NCBI GenBank assembly: GCA_003612585.1
Contig: RAZH01000001.1
Location: forward strand, 620,001-684,000
Direction: 5' to 3'
Origin: a bacterium 1XD42-54
GTDB lineage: Bacteria; Bacillota; Clostridia; Lachnospirales; Lachnospiraceae
DNA length: 64,000 bases
The notes below the pieces were generated by a model, which worked only from the letters and a program-made list of their open reading frames with translations, made no database searches and was not told the origin of the DNA. Positions 1 through 8,394 of this stretch are shown here, piece by piece. Within the stretch, counting starts at the first letter, position 1. Every line of letters starts with the position of its first letter. Both the position numbers and the translations under genes were made by a program.

Positions 1-2913
1 AGCACGCGCAAAATTCTCCTCGTTTTTACTGGTACTTCCAGACTGATACAGATCATGGCCGCCTTTCGCGGCAAAAGCCGTATTATCACACAGCATACCG
101 CCTGTGATAGAATTTGCTCCACTCTTGCCTACACTACCGGTCAGATAGATACCGCCGCCGCTTCCAATGGCTGTATTTTTCCGAACTGTACCGCCGGTCA
201 TTGTCACACTGCCTTCTGCACAAATACCGCCGCCGTTACTGTTGGACTTATTATCTGTAATCTCTGTGCCTGTAATCACAATTTTTCCGCCCACATATGA
301 CTGATGAATGCCGCCTCCAACGCCGCTGGCTGTATTCTCACTGATACGGCCGCCTGCAAGCGTACTCGTACCGCCTCCATACCAGTACACACCGCCGCCA
401 CTCGCTTTGGAATTGTTATGTTCGATCGCACCGCCTTCCATTACAACAGTTCCGCGCACACCGCCGCCGCTGCTACTTGCCGTATTCTCTGCTACTTTTG
501 CATCGTCGTAAAGGTAAAGCGTACCATAGATACCGCCGCCCTCGCCGCTTGCATAGTTGTTTATCACCTGCGCACGGTCATGCATCCTTGTCGTTCCATA
601 CGTACCGCCGCCTGTCCATGCCTGATTATCCCGGATGAGCGCATCTCCAGTCATGGTAACAGCGCCCCAAACGCCGCCACCATTACCTCGCGTCATATTC
701 TCACAGACAGCACCCCCGCTCATCGTCATTCCTACTTCCGTATAAATGCCGCCGCCGTGCACATCACTGTTGCCATCTGCGCTGTTGTGACTGATCTCTC
801 CACCCGTCATTGTCAACTTTGCCCCAGTTCCACTGCGATGAAAAAGACCTGCGCCATATCCGTATCCCACGCCATGAATTACATTCCCTGAAATAAAACC
901 TCCCTCAATCAACGTAACGCTGTAATTATCAACAAACAGACCACCGCCATGGGTAAAGTTTGTATTTTCTTCTATCCGTGTTCCTTCTTTTAATGTAACG
1001 GAAGCATACTGTCCCACATAAATGCCGCCGCCCCAGATATTCGCCGTAAGCCCTGTATCTTTTGAAGTATTTTCACTGATGCGGCCACCTGTCATTGTAA
1101 AGGAACTCCTGGCCCCATTGCTGCTGGCCAGATAAATACCTCCACCTGCAAGCGTCGTTTTGTTCCCATACAGCCAGTTGCCACGCACTGTTCCGCCGTC
1201 CATCACAAGCTGTGTCCCTGCCGTCAGATAGATTCCGCCGCCATAACGTCCGCTGGCATTCTCTGCGACATCTGCGCCATCCGTAATCGTACAAATGGCT
1301 GCTTTCTTTGCCAGATAAATTCCGCCGCCGTCCGCTTCCGCTTTATTTCTTCTGATGTTCGATGTCTGAATGGTAAAAGCTTCCGTTGCTTCATATAAAT
1401 AAAACCCGCCGCCATTGCCGGTTGCCGTATTTTCCACAATCAGAGTTTGGTTATCCAGAACATAGCTTCCTTCTGAGACCAGATACGCAAAAACACCACC
1501 GCCATCCTGCGCTGTGTTTTCGCAGATCGTTCCGCCTGCCATCGAAAAGCTGTTCCCATCATATGTGAAAACTCCACCACCATTTTGTGTGGCTGTATTG
1601 TTCCGGATACTTCCGCCTTCTATTGTAAACACACCGTGCTCTTCCACAAGCACGCCGCCGCCATTTCCGGTAACATGGAAATTCTCGATCACACCGGATT
1701 GCAGCACAAACTCGCCGCCGCTTCTAACTGCCACACCGCGAACACGCTCCGCAGGTCCAGCCGACGCTCTGTTTGCTACTGCACCGTTTTCATTGCCGCT
1801 ATTTTGCAACACAAGCGTACCATACACGGTAATTGTATTAATCGTTGCATTCCCAATACGCTTCTGTGTATCAGGAGAAAGGACGTAGCCGTTCAGATCA
1901 AGCGAGATGGTCTGACCGTCCCAGATCACAATATTCTCTGTATAATCCCGGTCCAGTTTAATCTGTGCGCTCTCGCCCTCTGCCACCGCATTGATCTGCG
2001 CCTGCAAACTGCCTTCTTCAGCGTTCAGCGCCATGCGAAGAAACGCCGTCTCGTCCTGCGCACCAAAGACCTTCATCATTTCATCCGGATCCAGATAATC
2101 CGGCTCTCCCAACAGAAATGCTTCGGTCTCCGTCTCTGTATCAGGTTCCGTCTGTGTTTGCTCCGTTTCTTCAAGCTCCGTCTGATCCTCACCCATCTCA
2201 GGCAGATTTGTCTGACCCTGTTCCGTCTCTTCTGAATCGTTCTGCGTCTGATCCGTTTCCGTTTGATCTGCCGGGTTCAGCTCAGTCTCATCTGCTTCTG
2301 TCTGATCTACTGAGTTCGATTCCGTCTGATCTGCTTCTGTCTGATCCGGGGTCTTATCCTCCATCTGTAAAACCGCAGTCACGCGATACGTATCCATACG
2401 CATTACGCCGTTTTCTTCATATGTATGAATCAAAAAAGCTTCGCCAGCTTTATCCACAACCACATTCACCAGAGCATCTGCATCTTCCAGAATTCGTATG
2501 GGACTGTTTTTCAGTACTAGCCACTCATGATTCTCACCATCCTGGCCACTCACCCAGAATTCCTCACCAACCCGGCATACAACTTCCTCCATGTCCTCCT
2601 CGTCCGGTTCCTGCTGATTGGAACCGTTCGTGCCATCGTCAGGAGTCTCAACAGTAATAATCTCATCCACTGTAATGCCGCCTGTGTTCTCATTTTTATT
2701 TTCTGTCGGAGCCAGAGTATCGCCGCCCATCTCATCGATAATCATATCTTCACCTGAGTCAAGCCAATCGGTATACTCTAACTGCTCCGGTACCTCTCCA
2801 ATGGTTTCCCCGGCCATTACCATACTACCGGCTGGATTACTTCCGAGAAGCATAGATATGGTCAGCGCCCAGGCAAGCCCCCTTTTTCCTTTTTCAAGTA
2901 TACGTTTCTTCAT
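1..2913 (-). CDS. Giant secreted right-handed beta-helix surface protein (C-terminus beyond window)
   Basis: The minus-strand frame is open from the ATG at 2913 to base 1, giving at least 971 codons with no stop in the window. Residues 1-34 read as a signal peptide (MKKR start, hydrophobic LAWALTISMLLG, small residues before AGE). About 40-180 is a globular part, and about 185-262 is an acidic Thr/Gln-rich spacer of degenerate DQTE/TETE units. From about residue 345 to the edge come about twenty units of 25-30 residues with the pattern TMTGGxIxxNTAxxxGGGIY, typical of Chlam_PMP-like parallel beta-helix exoproteins. An AGGAG ribosome site precedes the ATG. It lies 53 bp behind the 157-residue gene and is probably the end product of the SARP operon. 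An adhesin-like or polymer-binding role is inference; any wall anchor would be outside the window. Confidence 0.9.
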   Translation of the reverse strand, partial: MKKRILEKGKRGLAWALTISMLLGSNPAGSMVMAGETIGEVPEQLEYTDWLDSGEDMIIDEMGGDTLAPTENKNENTGGITVDEIITVETPDDGTNGSNQQEPDEEDMEEVVCRVGEEFWVSGQDGENHEWLVLKNSPIRILEDADALVNVVVDKAGEAFLIHTYEENGVMRMDTYRVTAVLQMEDKTPDQTEADQTESNSVDQTEADETELNPADQTETDQTQNDSEETEQGQTNLPEMGEDQTELEETEQTQTEPDTETETEAFLLGEPDYLDPDEMMKVFGAQDETAFLRMALNAEEGSLQAQINAVAEGESAQIKLDRDYTENIVIWDGQTISLDLNGYVLSPDTQKRIGNATINTITVYGTLVLQNSGNENGAVANRASAGPAERVRGVAVRSGGEFVLQSGVIENFHVTGNGGGVLVEEHGVFTIEGGSIRNNTATQNGGGVFTYDGNSFSMAGGTICENTAQDGGGVFAYLVSEGSYVLDNQTLIVENTATGNGGGFYLYEATEAFTIQTSNIRRNKAEADGGGIYLAKKAAICTITDGADVAENASGRYGGGIYLTAGTQLVMDGGTVRGNWLYGNKTTLAGGGIYLASSNGARSSFTMTGGRISENTSKDTGLTANIWGGGIYVGQYASVTLKEGTRIEENTNFTHGGGLFVDNYSVTLIEGGFISGNVIHGVGYGYGAGLFHRSGTGAKLTMTGGEISHNSADGNSDVHGGGIYTEVGMTMSGGAVCENMTRGNGGGVWGAVTMTGDALIRDNQAWTGGGTYGTTRMHDRAQVINNYASGEGGGIYGTLYLYDDAKVAENTASSSGGGVRGTVVMEGGAIEHNNSKASGGGVYWYGGGTSTLAGGRISENTASGVGGGIHQSYVGGKIVITGTEITDNKSNSNGGGICAEGSVTMTGGTVRKNTAIGSGGGIYLTGSVGKSGANSITGGMLCDNTAFAAKGGHDLYQSGSTSKNEENFARA

Positions 2914-2966
2914 CTTTCCATCACTCCTATAATTTGCTCTCTTTTTTGAATTCTGATTTGTCTGTC

Positions 2967-3440
2967 TTATATGCGAAGCTCCCGGCAAATACATCCCAGC
3001 AGCTCCATCTCACTGGTAAAGCTTCCGGCCATCGTTCCATCATGGCGCAGCAGCTTCCCCTGCCACCCTGCACTCATTCTGCTCCAAACGATCAGATTAA
3101 AAGTCCGGTATTCCCCTTTTTGCTTGCAAAGTTCCTCATCAGTCCGCCTTGCCTTTGGAACCGGACGTCTGCGCAACTGCTCTTTTTGTTCCGAAAAGCT
3201 TCTCTTTTCCTGAAAATTCTGTGGGTAACCACACGCATCATACAAACGGTCTATACACAGTAGCATTTCACTGCAGCTGTTGAATCTTGCTTCTCCGTCG
3301 TATAATTTACTGTATACCCGTCCTTTTATATCTTTCTCATATGTGTCAATGCATAGCCGCACTGTATTCAGTGGAAAAACCTGCTGTTTTGGTTCCGGCT
3401 GTTTTGGTTCCGGCTGTTCCTTTTTCTCATTTTTTGCCAT
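2967..3440 (-). CDS. Small protein with two WQG-type repeats, SARP-locus partner
   Basis: 157 residues without signal peptide or membrane segment. After a charged leader containing a duplicated QPEPK unit come two copies of a ~42-residue module: an alternating hydrophobic strand, then KG or WQG, a variable loop, then FxSxxEMLL/ELL and a helix. Copy 1 is about residues 25-70 and copy 2 about 110-157. The same module makes up most of the 68-residue protein at 4647-4853. The gene starts 14 bases after the SARP stop and lies upstream of the beta-helix gene, so all four are likely cotranscribed. I do not recognise a named family. Its position suggests a regulatory or chaperone-like partner of the SARP or the exoprotein, but that is a guess. 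Confidence 0.75.
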   Translation of the reverse strand: MAKNEKKEQPEPKQPEPKQQVFPLNTVRLCIDTYEKDIKGRVYSKLYDGEARFNSCSEMLLCIDRLYDACGYPQNFQEKRSFSEQKEQLRRRPVPKARRTDEELCKQKGEYRTFNLIVWSRMSAGWQGKLLRHDGTMAGSFTSEMELLGCICRELRI

Positions 3441-3453
3441 ATATTTCTTTTTT

Positions 3454-4650
3454 CTACCTCACTGCTGTAAGTTCAGCCAGCTCAAATTGCATTTCAAGTT
3501 GTCTTTTTCCGATACTCTTCTGAAACTTCTTTTGTACCCGCTCGCCTACTGCAATACTCGCCTCATAAGAACATGCCGATAAAATCACAATAAACTGTGT
3601 GGGACTATAGCGTGTCACTACATCCCCAAGTCTTAAGGATTCCCGTAATATATGTTCCAGCCGGTCGACACTTTCTGTCATTCCGGAATCTGTCACTGCA
3701 CCTTGCCATGCACTCCCTACCCGGCGCACGGTCAGCATCATAATATATTCTGCAACCCCAATACGGGTAAGTCTTCTGGCTTCCATCCGGTAAATCTGAC
3801 GAAAAATCTGATAATCACAGAAGAAGACGCCCTCTTCTACATCTGTTTCTCTTATTTCATTCAGCATATTATCAAGATCTGAAATACTGTCTGCCCGTTT
3901 TCCAAGCATCTTTTCAAATACACTTCGCAATTTGGCCGGCGGTCGGATTCCCATACTTCTGTAAAAAACTTTATTTGTCTTCTCATAATGAGACATGGCC
4001 AGATCATATTTGTTCTGCTGACACAAACCTTGCAGCAACCAACAGTGAATGTCCTCATCGAACCCGTCAATCTCCAAGGCCTCGTTACAAAGCTTTTCCA
4101 GATCACCCCACTCCGCTTCCTTTTTATAAATCTCACAGAGTGTTTTTACAATATCCATATATAAAGACTGATATCTCGTCGCCTTCGGGAGAATCCAGGG
4201 TTCTTCCGCAACCACTGCCGAAACATTCCCCTTGTAACAGCTAATGGCTTCCAGGCAAAGCGTCTTTTGCCTCTTCTGTTCCCTCGCTGACATACTTTTT
4301 AATTCCACAGCGAGCCGCTCAAACTGTTCATAATCCGTCTCAACCTCTATCTCCGGATTCCACCGATAGGCCCCCGGCAAGGTACAAATAAACTCTTCCT
4401 CACCAAACACAGAGAGTTCGTGACGCAACCGGTACATCAGATTTTTAAGAGCCCCCTTCGGTGCCTTCGAATGATTCGACCAGAACACTTCAATCAGTCT
4501 CTGATGCGGCAACGCTGTATTTCGATGAATAATAAGATAGGCCAGCAGCTTTGTCATTTTACTGGAATGCAGCTCTTCTTCTCCAAGCGATACCCTGTCA
4601 TTCATAAGACGTACCTGCCCGAACAGATTCATCCTCAGTACTGTTTTCAT
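3454..4650 (-). CDS. SARP/BTAD-family transcriptional regulator with degenerate GGDEF-like C-terminus
   Basis: 398 residues. Residues 1-95 match the OmpR-like winged helix of SARP activators (LLAYLIIHRN, RLIEVFW, LKNLMYRLRHEL). About 100-245 is the helical bacterial transcriptional activator domain (YKGNV, EPWI, HCWLLQGLCQQNKYDLAMSHY split over helices). The C-terminal ~130 residues resemble a GGDEF fold (RIGVAEYIMMLTV, RLGDVVTRYSPTQFIVIL) but have no GGDEF motif, so cyclase activity is unlikely. SARPs are known mainly as actinomycete pathway activators that bind direct repeats near -35. The start overlaps the upstream small gene by four bases (ATGA), indicating translational coupling. The obvious target is its own operon, including the beta-helix protein. 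Confidence 0.85.
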   Translation of the reverse strand: MKTVLRMNLFGQVRLMNDRVSLGEEELHSSKMTKLLAYLIIHRNTALPHQRLIEVFWSNHSKAPKGALKNLMYRLRHELSVFGEEEFICTLPGAYRWNPEIEVETDYEQFERLAVELKSMSAREQKRQKTLCLEAISCYKGNVSAVVAEEPWILPKATRYQSLYMDIVKTLCEIYKKEAEWGDLEKLCNEALEIDGFDEDIHCWLLQGLCQQNKYDLAMSHYEKTNKVFYRSMGIRPPAKLRSVFEKMLGKRADSISDLDNMLNEIRETDVEEGVFFCDYQIFRQIYRMEARRLTRIGVAEYIMMLTVRRVGSAWQGAVTDSGMTESVDRLEHILRESLRLGDVVTRYSPTQFIVILSACSYEASIAVGERVQKKFQKSIGKRQLEMQFELAELTAVR

Positions 4651-4853
4651 ACGTCAGCATCCATCCCTTCTGCAAAATCCCAACCGGCTGCAAGGTGTCC
4701 TTCTTCCCCGCATACGGCAGAATCAACCAGCCGCAACAATTCCATCACACTGCGAAATGGCTGCTTTTTCTCTCCCTGAATCCATTCTACACTTCCCTGC
4801 CAGCTCTCATTTTGACTGTCATTCACTTCCAGAATAAATGTCTGTTTTTTCAT
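4647..4853 (-). CDS. Small WQG-module protein, first gene of SARP operon
   Basis: 68 residues, cytoplasmic by appearance. It is essentially a single copy of the module found twice in the 157-residue protein downstream: FILEV strand, SWQGSVEW, FRSVMELLRLVDS helix. The ATG follows an AAGGAG ribosome site at about 4866-4871. It ends in a four-base overlap with the SARP start. Upstream lie a large hairpin (4920-4975), a TATAAT box and the CTGT repeat, so this gene is the first to respond to any repeat-dependent switching. Function is unknown; fixed pairing with a SARP suggests a ligand-sensing or protein-interaction module. Confidence 0.75.
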   Translation of the reverse strand: MKKQTFILEVNDSQNESWQGSVEWIQGEKKQPFRSVMELLRLVDSAVCGEEGHLAAGWDFAEGMDADV

Positions 4854-4919
4854 CTTATATTCTCCTTAGACTTAGAACAAAAAGTGTGTTCAGATAACTC
4901 CTCAAAAATCTATATATAA

Positions 4920-4975
4920 AAAGACATCAAAAAACCGTCGAACTTATCTGAGTTCGACCCTTTTTTGATGTCTTT
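4920..4975. terminator. Large hairpin in the SARP-operon leader, terminator/attenuator-like
   Basis: Outer arms 4920-4934 and 4961-4975 pair over 15 bp. An inner stem GTCGAAC/GTTCGAC (4937-4943 with 4952-4958) encloses an 8-base loop at 4944-4951. On either strand the inner stem is followed by a run of six T. For minus-strand transcripts starting near 5037 it sits between promoter and first gene, so it may act as an attenuator. The loop sequence is complementary to 4890-4897, downstream on the same transcript. Confidence 0.75.
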
Positions 4976-5043
4976 GAATAAAAAACCTTCCTGTATCTGT
5001 ATATTGGTAAAGATTGATATACCTGAAAAAGACAGAGAGCAAA

Positions 5044-5128
<85 letters not shown>

Positions 5129-5264
5129 AATTGTATTCTTGTTTCATTTAGAATGCAACCCTTTCCTGTCAGAAAATACCTTTCTATATTGTATCTCACG
5201 ACGGTCATATTGCAGTCACATTTTGTTATTTTTTTCTTTCCAAAAGGTCAGTATATCTTTCCGA

Positions 5265-5298
5265 AAGATTGGGCGACCTTTACAGGTCGCCCAATCTT
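5265..5298 (-). terminator. pdaA terminator hairpin overlapping the stop codon
   Basis: Arms 5265-5279 and 5284-5298 pair perfectly over 15 bp with a 4-base loop. The pdaA TAA stop (5282-5280) falls in the loop, so the last coding codons form one arm. The following T run is weak (ATCTTTCGG). Confidence 0.65.
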
Positions 5299-6314
5299 CC
5301 AAACTGATACCCCATCTCTTCCCATTTCGTCAGAAGTTCATCCAGTATTGCACCGTTTGTCGCTGAAGTATTATGTAGTAGTACAATCGCTCCTGGATGA
5401 ATCCTTTTTAAAAGCTTGTTAAATGCTTCTTCTTTTGTCGGTTGTTGATTTTCGTACCAGTCCACGTACGCAAGACTCCAGAAAAAAGTTTTATAGCCAA
5501 GCTGCTGTGCCATCTTGAGATTATTCTCACTGTATTTCCCCTGCGGCGGTCTGTAATATTTTGAAATCTCCTGTCCGGTCGTCTCTTTGAAAAGTTGCTC
5601 CACATCTCCTATCTCTTTCTGAAAGGATTCCATATCAGCTATCTTGGACATATCTGGATGATGAAACGTATGATTTCCAACTGTATGGCCATCCGCCAGC
5701 ATCTGTTTTACCAGATCCGGGTTATCCGCCACAAAATTACCAACCACAAAAAAAGTAGCTGGCACCTGGTGCTTTTTCAGCGCTTCCAGAATTGCAGGAG
5801 TATTCCCGTTTTCGTAACCACAATCAAACGTCAGATAAATTTTCTTTTCCTGTGTATCTTCAGAATACCACGCATCGTACGGCGCCAGCTCCTCCCGTGT
5901 CGCATTCGCCACCGGAGGCTGCCCTTCCTGTTGGAAACTGAGTCCCCAGCTTCCCTCTGTAGCCGCAAGGATCACATCCCCCGGAGTACCGCCGTCGAGC
6001 GCAGCCATATTTCCCAGCTGTAAATTTTCATTTCCCGTACCAGCCGCATTCTCTATCTCCGAATTTTCATTTGCCACACCTGCCGCATTTCCTGTCTGTA
6101 ATTTCGCTTCCGTGACACGTCCCGCAAACCTACCCGTCAAAAATGCGGCAGCAAAAATAAGGGCCACCGCAGATACTTTTTTCCAATCGTATTTTCTTGA
6201 GGAATTCTGTTCCGAACACTGTTGGTTTTGTTTTTGAATGTACTTTTGAAAATACTTTTTCGAATACTCTTTCAAATCGAATTTTTTGATTTTGGGCATC
6301 CTCTGCTGCTCCAT
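5280..6314 (-). CDS. pdaA: Polysaccharide deacetylase, PdaA-like (muramic delta-lactam pathway)
   Basis: 344 residues. A cytoplasmic Lys/Gln-rich N-terminus precedes one membrane segment (VSAVALIFAAAFLTGRFAG, about 45-65) and a spacer. The NodB-type deacetylase domain covers about 155-344. TFDCGYENG carries the metal Asp, NHTFHHPD supplies the metal His pair, and RPPQGKYS, FWSLAYVDW and ILLHN-type (IVLLHNTS) motifs follow. The TFDxGYENG form is characteristic of PdaA, which removes acetyl groups from muramic acid for cortex delta-lactam, implying sporulation capacity. It is longer than usual because of the N-terminal spacer. It appears monocistronic, ending in its own hairpin at 5265-5298. 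Confidence 0.88.
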   Translation of the reverse strand: MEQQRMPKIKKFDLKEYSKKYFQKYIQKQNQQCSEQNSSRKYDWKKVSAVALIFAAAFLTGRFAGRVTEAKLQTGNAAGVANENSEIENAAGTGNENLQLGNMAALDGGTPGDVILAATEGSWGLSFQQEGQPPVANATREELAPYDAWYSEDTQEKKIYLTFDCGYENGNTPAILEALKKHQVPATFFVVGNFVADNPDLVKQMLADGHTVGNHTFHHPDMSKIADMESFQKEIGDVEQLFKETTGQEISKYYRPPQGKYSENNLKMAQQLGYKTFFWSLAYVDWYENQQPTKEEAFNKLLKRIHPGAIVLLHNTSATNGAILDELLTKWEEMGYQFGRLGDL

Positions 6315-6422
6315 AAGTTTCTCTTACTCAAGCTTATGCTGACAGACCTCTGCCAATAACCAGAATACACGTTTTCAACTATTTATCGCCCGTAAAATAT
6401 CTTCTCTAAATTTACGGAATTT

Positions 6423-6758
6423 TCAAAGCGTGTACACCATCACGCCCGTAATAATCATCAGATTACCGATAAGCTGCCCCCGGTTAAATCTCTCTTTCAG
6501 AAGAAGATAAGACAAAATCATTACAAACACATAACTAAACGTGTCAATCACAGCTCCGTATTTCATATCTACTTTCGTATACGCATACGTGTTTAATAAC
6601 AGCACTGAGAAAGAAATTCCATAGGCTGTGATAACCCTCCAGTTCAGATACTCATAAATCCATCCCTTATGTACTTTGTCCGAGCTCTGTTTCAGAAGAA
6701 CCTGTGAGACAGCCGTAAAAAAAGTTGCTGCAAACATCAACAAAAAATATGGCCACAT
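6423..6758 (-). CDS. Half-size EamA/SMR-fold membrane protein, ArnF-like
   Basis: 111 residues with four membrane helices and the SMR/EamA signature (VSQVLLKQSSDKV near the N-terminus, SYLLLKERFNRGQLIGNLMI near the C-terminus). Length and topology fit ArnE/ArnF-type subunits, which work as a heterodimer to flip undecaprenyl-phosphate-linked sugars, or small multidrug exporters. It starts three bases after the partner EamA gene, with AAGGAGG overlapping that stop. Co-location with a GtrB/ArnC-like transferase favours the flippase reading. It is the last gene of the run. Confidence 0.75.
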   Translation of the reverse strand: MWPYFLLMFAATFFTAVSQVLLKQSSDKVHKGWIYEYLNWRVITAYGISFSVLLLNTYAYTKVDMKYGAVIDTFSYVFVMILSYLLLKERFNRGQLIGNLMIITGVMVYTL

Positions 6759-6761
6759 CGT

Positions 6762-7127
6762 TTATTCCTCCTTGCATCCTGCACTCAGCGAAACAACCAC
6801 AACGCCTGCCAGCACGATCACAAGCCCTGCCACGTTGCGAGCAGTCAATTGTTCCCCGAAAATCGTCACAGCCCAAAGCTGGCTCCATAAAAGATAAATG
6901 CTGCGGTTCGCAAAAGCAACATTCAAATCAAATCTTTTGATTATCTTTTGCCAGCACAACGCATACAGAAAACAGATAAAAAACATGAGAAACACAAATG
7001 CATACAGCTTTGGATTTTGAAATCCGCCATCATTAAATTCTCTTGAGGCAAACTTTGAAAAAACACTGGTAAGCGTAAATATCATCACGCAAATATGTAA
7101 AAACAGATAATCCTTTACTCTCTCCAT
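6762..7127 (-). CDS. Half-size EamA/SMR-fold membrane protein, ArnE-like
   Basis: About 122 residues, four membrane helices (FLHICVMIFTLTSVFSKF, FVFLMFFICFLYALCW, IYLLWSQLWAVTIFGEQ, VAGLVIVLAGVVVVSL). I place the start at MERVKD (7127), overlapping the ATP-grasp stop by 13 bases; a longer frame to 7175 would duplicate ATP-grasp coding sequence. The pair of unequal half-size transporters (this and 6423-6758) mirrors ArnE/ArnF heterodimers. The substrate is probably the lipid-linked product of the upstream GT2. Confidence 0.75.
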   Translation of the reverse strand: MERVKDYLFLHICVMIFTLTSVFSKFASREFNDGGFQNPKLYAFVFLMFFICFLYALCWQKIIKRFDLNVAFANRSIYLLWSQLWAVTIFGEQLTARNVAGLVIVLAGVVVVSLSAGCKEE

Positions 7128-8326
7128 AATTCCTCCAGCGTTTTCCCGTCTACCCAGATACAACGATACACACAATTTACAATTTCATCAAGCTTCTCCA
7201 CACTGTCTGCTCTTGCCACCACATGACCAATCCGCGTCGTTCCATTGATCATTGCCTCAACCGCATGCCCCTGCTGATAATCCAGCTCAGCCACAATACC
7301 CTTCCTACGGATTTCTTCAAGTCCTCTGTCATCAATCTGTGTAATCCTGCCGTCCACCGGACTCATAAGCAGCTTGGCCATACACGAAACGCCTGGTCTG
7401 ACCGGCGTAAAATCGAGCCGGATTCCCAGTGCGTTCTGTAAAATCTTCTCATAAAAATCAAAACCATAGTACATCGAAATCAGCTCCGGAATACACGTCG
7501 CCCCGGTACGTCCGCCGATTTCAATGATTGATACCTTATCCCCATCCACGAAAACATCTGCATTCACCGAACAATGATCCAGTCCCAGCGCATCCACCGC
7601 CCGCTGCATCTGAACAGCAATCTCCTTCTGCACTGCCTGCGTACCCCGGTACGGAAATCCATGCCCTGCCGGTATCATAATCCGCGCGCCACGGTATAAA
7701 AATTTCTCATGAGGCGCCAGAAATACAAGCTTTCCCCCTTGTACAACGCCATCCACGCCAATCTCAACACCGCTCAGTTTTTCCTCAACCAGCACATAAT
7801 CTTTCCGTGATTTTTTCAGCGCATCTGCAAACGCATCTCCAAGCCCGGCCGGTTCTTTTACAATTGCAATTCCGCGGCTTCCAGAGCTGTCCACACGTTT
7901 CACCACAACCGGAAACCCTATTTCCTGCGCCGCAATCCGCACTTCCTCAAGGGTATATGCCTTCCGGAAATCCGCAGCAGAAACGCCGCCTTCCAAAAAA
8001 CATTCTTTCATCACCGCTTTATCGGTCGCCCTCACTGCTGCAGATTCTGACACCCCGGCCAGCCCCATGCGCTCGCACACGTAACCAATCGTTGCGACCG
8101 CCACATCCGTTCCCGTCGTACAGATTCCGTCAATTTTTTCATCAAGCGCCACTTGAAGAATTGCTTCTTTATCTACCGTATTGATATCATACACCTTGTC
8201 AGCCAGTGCAAATCCCGGATACTCTCCCGGGATACTTGCCACAATGGTATAAAGCCCCATACGCTTTGCCGCCAGAATAAGCGGTACCTGATACACGCTG
8301 GCTCCCAGTATTAAAATCTTCTTCAT
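7115..8326 (-). CDS. ATP-grasp ligase (carboxylate-amine/amino-acid ligase type)
   Basis: 403 residues. The N-terminal pre-ATP-grasp fold begins MKKILILGASVYQ; the ATP-binding part has FPVVVKRVDSSGSRGI (about 140-155) and YVLVEEKLSGVEIGVDGVV. Metal-binding ADVFVDGDKVSIIEIGGR and RTGATCIPELIS follow (about 260-290). The family joins a carboxylate to an amine through an acyl-phosphate. It sits between a polyprenyl-phosphate-type glycosyltransferase and two flippase-like proteins, so it may attach an amino acid or similar group to the lipid-linked sugar or its precursor. The substrate cannot be told from sequence. The gap to the GT2 stop is 68 bases. Confidence 0.82.
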   Translation of the reverse strand: MKKILILGASVYQVPLILAAKRMGLYTIVASIPGEYPGFALADKVYDINTVDKEAILQVALDEKIDGICTTGTDVAVATIGYVCERMGLAGVSESAAVRATDKAVMKECFLEGGVSAADFRKAYTLEEVRIAAQEIGFPVVVKRVDSSGSRGIAIVKEPAGLGDAFADALKKSRKDYVLVEEKLSGVEIGVDGVVQGGKLVFLAPHEKFLYRGARIMIPAGHGFPYRGTQAVQKEIAVQMQRAVDALGLDHCSVNADVFVDGDKVSIIEIGGRTGATCIPELISMYYGFDFYEKILQNALGIRLDFTPVRPGVSCMAKLLMSPVDGRITQIDDRGLEEIRRKGIVAELDYQQGHAVEAMINGTTRIGHVVARADSVEKLDEIVNCVYRCIWVDGKTLEELWRE

Positions 8327-8394
8327 GAATGCATCTCCTCAGTCTGAATCCCCCCTTTGCCAGACGGACCCAGTAGCTATTCTGCCTGTGACAA

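Noticed and set aside
2100-2360. Thr/Gln/Glu-rich spacer coding region as a second hypermutable repeat
   Set aside because: The units are too diverged at DNA level (mixed TCTGTCTGATC variants) to slip readily.
55-2657. Many plus-strand ORFs (for example 304-891, 1585-2235) over the left edge
   Set aside because: They are antisense shadows of the beta-helix gene, lack ribosome sites and have Cys/His/Ser-rich composition unlike real proteins.
3454-3760. WQG triplet in the SARP C-terminal region (SAWQGAV) as a fourth copy of the WQG module
   Set aside because: The FxSxxELL helix is not present after it; the surrounding sequence fits the GGDEF-like fold better.
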